From JBFHRE01 sp036745195 (GTDB lineage Bacteria; Actinomycetota; Acidimicrobiia; Spongiisociales; ZC4RG35), in assembly GCA_036745195.1 (NCBI GenBank), contig DAIOGO010000149.1, positions 1 to 6,491 on the forward strand: a DNA stretch of 6,491 nucleotides. The letters run 5' to 3'. Below the pieces are notes generated by a model. That model saw only the letters and a program-made list of their open reading frames with translations. It did no database searches and was not told the DNA's origin. Positions 1 through 5,732 of this stretch are shown here, piece by piece. Positions within the stretch are counted from its first letter, which is position 1. Each line of letters starts with the position of its first letter. The translations under genes and the position numbers were made by a program.

Positions 1-2353
1 AGAACTGCTGGATGTCTCCCATCATCCGCAGGGCGAACTCGGTCGAGAAGATGCACGTGTTCTGGGCTTGATCCTCCTTGAGGATGTCGGCCTGCACCGT
101 CCCCCGCACCGTGGTCAGCGTCTCCCGCCGGATACGGTCGTAGACGTCACGGTCGAGCACCTGATCGCCGGTCACGCCCAACAGCATGAGGCCAAGCCCG
201 TCGTGTCCCGGCGGAAGATCTCCCGAGTAACGGGGCCGCGGCTGTCCGCGGTAGATCCCCTCGATGCGTTCCTCCACCTGTGCCTCGAGCCCGAGACGCC
301 GGACATGTTTTTCGCACTGCTGGTCGATGGCGGCGTTGAGGAAGAAGGCCAGCATCATCGGGGCCGGGCCGTTGATGGTCATCGACACCGAGGTCGACGG
401 ATCGCACAGGTCGAAACCCGAGTACAGCTTCTTGGCGTCGTCGAGCGAGGCCACCGAAACCCCCGAATTGCCCACCTTGCCGTAGATGTCTGGCCGGCGG
501 GCGGGGTCGTTGCCATACAGCGTCACGGAGTCGAATGCGGTCGAGAGGCGTTTGGCGGGCGTCCCGGCGGCCAGATAGTGGAACCGGCGGTTGGTCTGTT
601 CCGGCGGCCCTTCGCCGGCGAACATCCTGGTCGGATCCTCCTCGGTCCGTTTGAGCGGATAGATCCCGGCGGTGAACGGAAACCAGCCGGGCAGGTTCTC
701 CTCCAGCAGCCAGCGCAAACGGTCACCCCACGCCTGGTAGCGAGGAAGGGCCACCTTTGGCACCCGGGTGTGGGACAGCGTCTCGTGACCGAGCGGAACC
801 GTGAGTTCCCTGCCACGCACGTGGTAGACGAACGAGTCTCCTCGATATTCCGCCACGGTCCCGTCCCATCGCTCCAGCTCGCGCCGGTGCTCGGGCCGGA
901 GCAGGGAGTCGAGTTCGGCAATCGCCCCGTCGAGCTCCGGGACGGGGATGGCGAGCGCCTCTCTGGCCCCTTCCAGCCGGTAGAGCTCCTGGGCGATGGA
1001 GGCCTGCTGTCTGGCTTCCTCGCCATACCTCCGCACCACCTCGACGATCTCCGACAGATAGCGCTGGCGGTGGGGAGGCACGATGTGACGGCTCGTCCCT
1101 TCGGGCAGTTCGAGCGCTCCGGCCAACCCGCCGAGACGGTCATCGAGGCCCTCGATGACCGCCCGGTACAAGCGGTTGGTGCCGGGGTCGTTGAAGGTTG
1201 AGGCCACCGTCAGATGGATGGGAAGGAGTTCGTCCTCGCCATCGAAGCGGCGGTGGTTGCGGCGGTACTGCTTGCGGACCTCACGCAGGGCGTCGTCGGC
1301 ACCCAGCTTGTCGGCCTTGTTGATTGCCACCAGATCGGCGAAGTCGAGCATGTCGATCTTCTCCAACTGGCTGGCGGCCCCGTACTCGGGAGTCATCACA
1401 TACAGGGTGAGATCGGAGAAGTCGACGATCTCGGTGTCGGACTGGCCGATCCCGGAGGTCTCGAGAACGATGAGGTCGAACCCGGCCGCCTTGACGACGT
1501 CGAGCGTGGTGCGAACGGCCGGCGACAGGGCCAGGTTGGCCTGTCGGGTCGCCAGCGACCGCATGAAGGCACGTTCGTGGGGCAGGGAGTTCATGCGGAT
1601 GCGGTCACCGAGCAGCGCCCCTCCGGTTTTCCGCTTGGAGGGATCGACCGAGATCACCGCAATCGTCTTGTCGGAGAAGTCGGCCAGGAACCGTCGCACC
1701 AACTCGTCGACCAGAGACGACTTCCCGGAGCCTCCGGTTCCGGTCACTCCGATCACCGGCACCCGGCGGACGGCGGCGCGGGCGCTCAGCTGTTCCCAGA
1801 GGTCGGCATTCTTCTCGGGGTGGTTCTCTCCCGCCGAGATCAGCCGAGCCAGAAGTCCCCGGTCTCCCGGCCCGAGCGAGTCCAGCGACACTTCACCGAG
1901 TTCGCCGGTGGGAAGGTCGGATTTGGCGAGCATGTCAGACACCATCCCCTCCAACCCCATCGAGCGACCATCGTCCGGTGAGTAGATGCGGGTGATGCCC
2001 TCGTCCATCAGGGCGGCGGCTTCGGCGGGGAGAATCGTGCCCCCGCCGCCACCGAAGATGCGGATGTGCCCGGCGTCGCGGTCCACCAGCAACTGGCGCA
2101 GATACCTGAAGAACTCGAGGTGGCCGCCCTGATAGGAGGTGACGGCGATCGCCTGGACGTCCTCTTCGATGGCCGTGGTGACGATGTCGAGGCCGGAACG
2201 ATCGTGGCCGAGGTGGATCACTTCGGCGCCCGCCTGCTGGAGGATCCGGCGGAAGATGTTGATGGCGGCGTCGTGGCCGTCGAAGAGCGTGGTGGCGGTG
2301 ACGAACCGGATCTTGTTCAGCGGTTGGTACACGGTGTCCTCATTGTGCCTCAT
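1..2353 (-). CDS. icmF: Fused B12-dependent acyl-CoA mutase, IcmF type (3' end cut by window edge)
   Basis: Cytosolic adenosylcobalamin enzyme; the family interconverts isobutyryl-CoA and n-butyryl-CoA by radical carbon-skeleton rearrangement. The reading frame is open from an ATG at 2353 to the window edge, giving 784 codons of an expected roughly 1,050-1,150. Domains in order: cobalamin-binding domain (about 15-140) with LFDGHDA (axial-ligand His27), SYQGGH and FGGGGG; MeaI-like G-protein chaperone domain (about 195-410) with Walker A GTGGSGKS (Lys211), ETSGIGQ (298-304) and NKAD (345-348); a linker; then the mutase TIM barrel from about 555, with DPTRMFAGEG, RLSTAFDS, KVGNSGVS, SMTINGPAP and GTVQADILKEDQ. 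Pocket residues are Tyr565 and Gln764. The ATG is 21 nt after the upstream crotonase stop, so the two are probably co-transcribed. An in-frame GTG at 2374 abuts that stop and is an alternative start. Family assignment is firm; the exact substrate is not. Confidence 0.94.
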   Translation of the reverse strand, partial: MRHNEDTVYQPLNKIRFVTATTLFDGHDAAINIFRRILQQAGAEVIHLGHDRSGLDIVTTAIEEDVQAIAVTSYQGGHLEFFRYLRQLLVDRDAGHIRIFGGGGGTILPAEAAALMDEGITRIYSPDDGRSMGLEGMVSDMLAKSDLPTGELGEVSLDSLGPGDRGLLARLISAGENHPEKNADLWEQLSARAAVRRVPVIGVTGTGGSGKSSLVDELVRRFLADFSDKTIAVISVDPSKRKTGGALLGDRIRMNSLPHERAFMRSLATRQANLALSPAVRTTLDVVKAAGFDLIVLETSGIGQSDTEIVDFSDLTLYVMTPEYGAASQLEKIDMLDFADLVAINKADKLGADDALREVRKQYRRNHRRFDGEDELLPIHLTVASTFNDPGTNRLYRAVIEGLDDRLGGLAGALELPEGTSRHIVPPHRQRYLSEIVEVVRRYGEEARQQASIAQELYRLEGAREALAIPVPELDGAIAELDSLLRPEHRRELERWDGTVAEYRGDSFVYHVRGRELTVPLGHETLSHTRVPKVALPRYQAWGDRLRWLLEENLPGWFPFTAGIYPLKRTEEDPTRMFAGEGPPEQTNRRFHYLAAGTPAKRLSTAFDSVTLYGNDPARRPDIYGKVGNSGVSVASLDDAKKLYSGFDLCDPSTSVSMTINGPAPMMLAFFLNAAIDQQCEKHVRRLGLEAQVEERIEGIYRGQPRPRYSGDLPPGHDGLGLMLLGVTGDQVLDRDVYDRIRRETLTTVRGTVQADILKEDQAQNTCIFSTEFALRMMGDIQQF

Positions 2354-2374
2354 CTGCCCGGGGTGGACAGCCAC

Positions 2375-3166
2375 TCACTCCCCGCGGAATTCCGGTGGGC
2401 GCTTCTCGAAAAAGGCCCGCATCCCCTCCGCCCCGTCGTGGGTGTGGCTCATGGCGGCGATCGATCGGGCCTCCATCTCCATCTGGGTCTCGAGGGTCCC
2501 GCTCAGGCTCTCCAGCAACATCCGCTTCACCGCCCCGAAGGCGAGGGTCGCCCCGGAGGACAGTTCGGCGGCGAGACGGCGGGCGGTCGGGAGCAGGTCG
2601 GCGGCCGGAACCACCTGGTTCACCAATCCCCACTCGAGTGCCTCCGTAGCCGACAAACGCCGGTTGGTGAGCATCAACTCCATCGCCCGGCGAGTGCCGA
2701 CCAGCCGGGGCAGGAAGTAGGTGGAACTGCCATCGGGAGTGAGAGACGAGGCGGTGTAGGCGGACACGAAGCGGGCGCTGTCGGCGGCCACCACCAGATC
2801 GGAGGCGGCCACGAACGAGAATCCGGCGCCGGCGGCCATTCCGTTGACTGCCGAGATCAAGGGGGCGTCCATCCGGGCGAATCGCGAGATGGCGGCGTGG
2901 AAGTACGTCGTCATCTCCTTGAGGAGAGCGCCCGCCTCCCCCTCCGCCTGGCGAAAGGCCCCGAGGTCTCCCCCGGCCGAGAAGAATCGGTCGCCGGCGC
3001 CGGTGACCACCACCGCCCGCACAGAACGGTCCTCGTCACATTGGATGGCGACGTGCATCAGTTCGTACATGAGTTGGCGGTCCATCGCATTGGCAGCATC
3101 GGGCCGGTTGAACGTCACGGTGGCGACCGACCCATCGACGTCGAACGTGATCTTCTCGTATTCCAT
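2375..3166 (-). CDS. Enoyl-CoA hydratase/isomerase family protein, PaaG-like crotonase fold
   Basis: A 263-residue crotonase-superfamily enzyme of usual length, acting on an acyl-CoA thioester in the cytosol. Oxyanion-hole segments are visible at FSAGGDLGAF (62-71) and VNGMAAGAGFS (107-117). The two glutamates used by classical enoyl-CoA hydratase (Glu144 and Glu164 of the rat enzyme) align to Ser117 and Tyr137. An aspartate is present in LTPDGSS (Asp145), where PaaG and related isomerases keep their catalytic Asp. FLPRLVG and SATEALEWGLVNQV are also typical of PaaG relatives. This points to double-bond or ring isomerisation rather than hydration. The start is well supported: AGGAGG at 3172-3177 lies 5 nt before the ATG. 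It is the first gene of an apparent operon with the mutase, which suggests short- or branched-chain acyl-CoA catabolism. The exact substrate cannot be read from sequence. Confidence 0.91.
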   Translation of the reverse strand: MEYEKITFDVDGSVATVTFNRPDAANAMDRQLMYELMHVAIQCDEDRSVRAVVVTGAGDRFFSAGGDLGAFRQAEGEAGALLKEMTTYFHAAISRFARMDAPLISAVNGMAAGAGFSFVAASDLVVAADSARFVSAYTASSLTPDGSSTYFLPRLVGTRRAMELMLTNRRLSATEALEWGLVNQVVPAADLLPTARRLAAELSSGATLAFGAVKRMLLESLSGTLETQMEMEARSIAAMSHTHDGAEGMRAFFEKRPPEFRGE

Positions 3167-3208
3167 GGATGCCTCCTGTTGCCCTCATTCTGCCCGCCGA
3201 TCGATCAT

Positions 3209-3251
3209 GGCCGGGGTACCGTCGAATCCACCCTGGACCCGGGCCCCGGCC
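3209..3251. repeat. 8-bp perfect inverted repeat in the divergent spacer
   Basis: GGCCGGGG (3209-3216) and CCCCGGCC (3244-3251) are exact reverse complements separated by 27 nt. The right arm lies between the proposed -35 and -10 boxes of the plus-strand gene, and the left arm is upstream of the crotonase leader. It could be an operator or a leader hairpin. In such GC-rich DNA it could also be chance. Confidence 0.3.
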
Positions 3252-3262
3252 CCGAGTAGGCT
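3233..3262 (+). promoter_or_regulatory. Candidate sigma70-type promoter for the small plus-strand gene
   Basis: TGGACC (3234-3239, four of six matches to TTGACA) and TAGGCT (3257-3262, fits TAnnnT) are separated by 17 nt. Transcription would begin near 3269, leaving about 30 nt of leader before the GTG at 3299. This is inference from spacing and partial consensus in a GC-rich spacer, so it is weak. Confidence 0.3.
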
Positions 3263-3286
3263 GTGGTCCGGGTTAGAGAGATGGGT

Positions 3287-3293
3287 AAGGAGG
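3287..3293 (+). promoter_or_regulatory. Shine-Dalgarno site that decides the start of the small gene
   Basis: AAGGAGG lies 5 nt before the GTG at 3299. Earlier in-frame starts (GTG 3263, ATG 3281) have no comparable site. The ATG at 3281 lies only just upstream of this one, so ribosomes binding here would favour 3299. Confidence 0.7.
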
Positions 3294-3298
3294 ATCGT

Positions 3299-3643
3299 GT
3301 GCAGCTCTTTCGTGGGCAGCTACTTTCTCATGAGGCCGGTCACGCCACACACGTGACCGTCCAAGTCGAGAATGACTGGGTGAGGATCTACAGCGAGCAC
3401 AAACGATTTGGCGCCTGGAGTGCGACAGATCTCAATGTCGAGCGGCTCACGGTGTTCCGCTTTCAGCTCAGTCTCGACGGGGTGATCCACACCTTCACCC
3501 CTGACGATCCGAACGGCTTCTCCGAGGCGGTGGGCGCGGTCATCGACCTTCGCCCCAAGTCGCGCTTCGGGCTCGGCGACCGGGTCAAGGCCGCCCTGGC
3601 CGAGCAGGAAGCTGTCAGGAAGGCAAGCGAACTGACGGGTTGA
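3299..3643 (+). CDS. Small hypothetical protein, predicted beta-rich
   Basis: A 114-residue protein that I do not recognise. The GTG start is chosen because a strong AAGGAGG precedes it by 5 nt; starting at GTG 3263 would add 12 residues. No signal peptide, membrane segment or cysteine is visible. Residues 18-66 alternate hydrophobic and polar residues with aromatics (VQVENDWVRIYS, LTVFRFQLSLDG, VIHTF), suggesting a small antiparallel beta-sheet. The tail (about 91-114) looks helical and is rich in Ala, Glu and Lys. The overall look recalls small PH-like domains, but that is an impression only. The gene's 3' end overlaps the 3' end of the convergent marR gene by 29 bp. A candidate promoter lies in the spacer shared with the crotonase operon. 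That it is a real gene is supported by the ribosome-binding site and the start it dictates. Confidence 0.72.
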   Translation: MQLFRGQLLSHEAGHATHVTVQVENDWVRIYSEHKRFGAWSATDLNVERLTVFRFQLSLDGVIHTFTPDDPNGFSEAVGAVIDLRPKSRFGLGDRVKAALAEQEAVRKASELTG

Positions 3644-4067
3644 CCGGCAGCCGCCGCAGCATTTCCCCCAGGAGCACATGCTCCTCGCTCGTGAACCCAT
3701 CCGAGAAGTGACGGCGAACCCCGTCCAGATGGACAGGGGCGGCTCTGCGCAGGGCCTGCAGCCCTCCCTCCGACAACCTCACCTCCATCCCCCGCCGGTC
3801 ATCTTCGGCGATTCGACGATCGATCAAGCCCGCCACTTCGAGACGATCGACGAAGCGGGTGGTGGCAGACCGGCTCAGCAGAAGGCGATCCGCCAGCTCC
3901 GACATCCGCAGCATCCCACCCGCCTCCTTCAACTGGACCAGCGCGTCGTACCACGACAAGGGCAACCCGCACTCTTGTTCGAGTTCGGCGGCGAGTAGTT
4001 TGACCAGCCGGGAATGGGCCTCCAGAAAGGCGCGCCAGGTAGAGAGGGCTTCCGGGCCAAGCGGCAT
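3615..4067 (-). CDS. MarR-family transcriptional regulator
   Basis: A 150-residue winged helix-turn-helix DNA-binding protein, expected to act as a dimer and to lose DNA affinity on binding a small phenolic or acyl-type ligand, as is usual in the family. N-terminal helices (about 5-50) would form the dimer interface. The helix-turn-helix spans about 53-80 (MSELADRLLLSRSATTRFVD). The wing at 84-101 has the family's DxRG-like signature (AEDDRRGMEVRLSEGG). The start is 36 nt past the stop of the kinase-like gene on the same strand, so the two probably share a transcript. No good Shine-Dalgarno site precedes the ATG, consistent with coupled or leaderless translation. A small palindrome just upstream (4080-4092) is a candidate autoregulatory site. 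Targets are unknown; neighbouring candidates are its own operon and the crotonase-mutase operon. Confidence 0.93.
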   Translation of the reverse strand: MPLGPEALSTWRAFLEAHSRLVKLLAAELEQECGLPLSWYDALVQLKEAGGMLRMSELADRLLLSRSATTRFVDRLEVAGLIDRRIAEDDRRGMEVRLSEGGLQALRRAAPVHLDGVRRHFSDGFTSEEHVLLGEMLRRLPVNPSVRLPS

Positions 4068-4079
4068 CCGGCGAGGCTA

Positions 4080-4092
4080 GACGGTTTCCGTC
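4080..4092. promoter_or_regulatory. Short palindrome between the kinase-like gene and marR
   Basis: GACGG and CCGTC are perfect 5-bp arms around a TTT spacer, 13 nt upstream of the marR ATG and 12 nt past the preceding stop codon. It may be a MarR operator or a weak RNA hairpin. MarR sites are usually longer (about 16-20 bp), and no U-tract follows the stem, so neither reading is secure. Confidence 0.25.
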
Positions 4093-4103
4093 AGTATGTC
4101 GGA

Positions 4104-5648
4104 TCAGTCGGCGACGAGTTCGGCGTGGAGTCGTTCGATCCCCGCCGTCCGTGGGACACAGGCGTCGAAACCGGCGGCGTGGTAGCGGCGCTCATCGAGA
4201 GCCTGGCCCAGTTGGGTCATTCCGACCAGCCGGAGCCGTCCGGGAACACCTCGTTCCCAGCGCCGGATCGCCCTGGCCAGCGCCAGCGAATCGAGATCCC
4301 CGACCTCGTCGTCGATGACCACCGCGTCGTAGCTCCCGCCAGTGACGGCGGCCAGTCCCAGCGCCCCGTTGCCGGCCACGTCCACCCTATGACCTAGCGG
4401 TTCCAGGCTGCGGAGGATCGTCCCGCGCCGGGTGGGCGAACCATCGACCAGCAGGATATTGAGGGAACCTCTTCGCTCACGGAGCGAATGGCGGGTCATC
4501 AGCGGACCGCCCCGGCGGCGGCGTCCCCGCAACACCGTGATCGCCTCGGCCAGGTCGACGGCCGAGACCGGTTGGGCGAGGTATCCGTCGATGTGGAGAG
4601 ACTCACAAGCCGCGCCCTCGCCGCGCTGACCATCGGGGGCCACCAGCAGTACCGGGATGCGGGCCAGCAGCGGGTCGGCCAGGACCCGGGTGGCCACTTC
4701 GATCGGCCGGGAGGAGGGGGCGAGGATCAGCAGATCGGGCAGGTCGCTGTCGGTGAGCGCCAGCGAGGTTCCGGCCAGTTCCGGATTCGAGTGGATGGTC
4801 ACGGCGTGACCCATCCGGTCGAGCACCGGAGTGAGACGATCATTGGGACCGACCGTGTCGGCGATCAACACCACCCAGGCAGGACCGGTTTTGACCTTGA
4901 CCGGGATCTCGTCGGGAACCGGAATCTCCAGTTCGAGTTCGAAAGAGAACACCGATCCGGTGTCAGGGCGGCTCTGGACGCTGATCGATCCACCCATCGC
5001 CTCGACGAGCCGATCTGCCACGGCCAAGCCGAGACCCGTTCCTCCCGTCCCGGGGAGCCCGGTTCCGCTCTCGAAGGGGGCGAAGATCCTGTCGAGGTCG
5101 TCGGTCGGGATCCCGCTTCCGGTGTCCCAGACCTCGAATCGCACCAGCGCCGACTCCTCGGTGCGATGGACGACATGGGTGACCAGGCTCACCAAGCCGG
5201 AGGCAGTCGCCTGGATGGCATTCACGACCAGGTGTTGCACCACCTGGCGAAGCCGGCCGGGGTCACCATTGACGATGGGTGGCAGCGAACGGAGACCGGT
5301 CACGGAGATCTCCAGGCCGCGCTCGATCGCCCTCGGCCGAACCAACCTGATCGCCTCCCGAAGCGTGCCGGAGAGGTCGAAGGTCGTGTTGGCCGGCACG
5401 AACGTACCGTCCTCCAAGGCGGCCAGATCCAGCACGTCACTGATCAACGACTGCAGCGAAACGACGGTCTCTTCGATCTGACCGAGTGTCGCTCGCTGAT
5501 CCTCGGAGACTTCGGCGGCCAGGAGCTGGCCGGCCAGTCGCCGAACCCGGGCAAGGCCGGGTGCGGCCGCCGCCCCCACCTTGCTCATGGCGAGAGGGGC
5601 ACTCAACTCGACATTTGATTCCGATGCCATGGAGGTTGTTGTCGGCAT
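4104..5648 (-). CDS. Degenerate hybrid histidine-kinase-like protein with two receiver domains, lacking the phospho-accepting His
   Basis: A soluble 514-residue protein with no signal peptide, membrane segment or sensor domain. Order: a dimerisation-like helical hairpin (about 25-80; EDQRATLGQIEETVVSLQSL, then LISDVLDLAALEDG resembles the second DHp helix); a HATPase_c domain (about 90-242) with N-box Asn143, G1 DTGSGI (175-180), F-box IFAPF and G2 GGTGLGL (202-208); receiver 1 (about 257-377); receiver 2 (about 397-514). Where hybrid kinases have the SHE[LI]RTP H-box there is AAAAPGLARV, and no histidine occurs before residue 139. Receiver 1 has lost every key residue (acidic pair to Ala263/Asp264, phospho-Asp to Ala310, Thr to Ala337, Lys to Gln359). 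Receiver 2 keeps Asp402, Asp446 and Thr478 but has Gly403 and Arg500. An in-frame TGA (5654-5652) just before the ATG excludes an upstream start. No Shine-Dalgarno site is evident. It is probably co-transcribed with marR. It likely binds ATP; kinase activity in the usual sense is doubtful. Confidence 0.9.
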   Translation of the reverse strand: MPTTTSMASESNVELSAPLAMSKVGAAAAPGLARVRRLAGQLLAAEVSEDQRATLGQIEETVVSLQSLISDVLDLAALEDGTFVPANTTFDLSGTLREAIRLVRPRAIERGLEISVTGLRSLPPIVNGDPGRLRQVVQHLVVNAIQATASGLVSLVTHVVHRTEESALVRFEVWDTGSGIPTDDLDRIFAPFESGTGLPGTGGTGLGLAVADRLVEAMGGSISVQSRPDTGSVFSFELELEIPVPDEIPVKVKTGPAWVVLIADTVGPNDRLTPVLDRMGHAVTIHSNPELAGTSLALTDSDLPDLLILAPSSRPIEVATRVLADPLLARIPVLLVAPDGQRGEGAACESLHIDGYLAQPVSAVDLAEAITVLRGRRRRGGPLMTRHSLRERRGSLNILLVDGSPTRRGTILRSLEPLGHRVDVAGNGALGLAAVTGGSYDAVVIDDEVGDLDSLALARAIRRWERGVPGRLRLVGMTQLGQALDERRYHAAGFDACVPRTAGIERLHAELVAD

Positions 5649-5732
5649 TTTTCAGACCGAGTAAACCGATTCCGGGGGTGGGACGAGTGATGGGCAGTGG
5701 GTTGGGACCACGCCAGGGAAAGGAACAGCACA
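5649..5732. promoter_or_regulatory. Divergent spacer between the kinase-like gene and the secreted-protein gene
   Basis: These 84 bp must contain the start signals for both divergent genes. On the plus strand, AAAGGA (5719-5724) sits 8 nt before the ATG at 5733 and is a plausible ribosome-binding site. On the minus strand, TTTACT (5665-5660) resembles a -10 box and would give a nearly leaderless transcript for the kinase-like gene, but I see no matching -35. The closeness makes shared control possible. Confidence 0.3.

Noticed and set aside
68..1981. Long plus-strand open frames (377, 276 and 255 codons) opposite the mutase gene
   Set aside because: They are antisense shadows of a clearly recognisable IcmF frame in GC-rich DNA. 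Their translations are rich in His, Arg and Gly and show no family motif.
2066..3259. 397-codon plus-strand frame spanning the crotonase gene and the start of the mutase gene
   Set aside because: It is opposite two confidently identified genes and has no recognisable domain or supported start, so it is a shadow frame.
3600..3700. Possible bidirectional terminator between the convergent genes
   Set aside because: The genes overlap and I see no GC stem followed by a T-run on either strand.
2459..4990. Four copies of the octamer GATCGATC (2459, 3199, 3818, 4983)
   Set aside because: Three lie inside genes, and the core GATC is common in this composition. The spacing is irregular, so I do not treat them as operators or uptake signals without a genome-wide count.
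4488..5618. 376-codon plus-strand frame opposite the kinase-like gene
   Set aside because: The minus strand encodes clear HATPase_c and receiver motifs. The plus-strand translation is low-information and Gly/Arg/His-rich.
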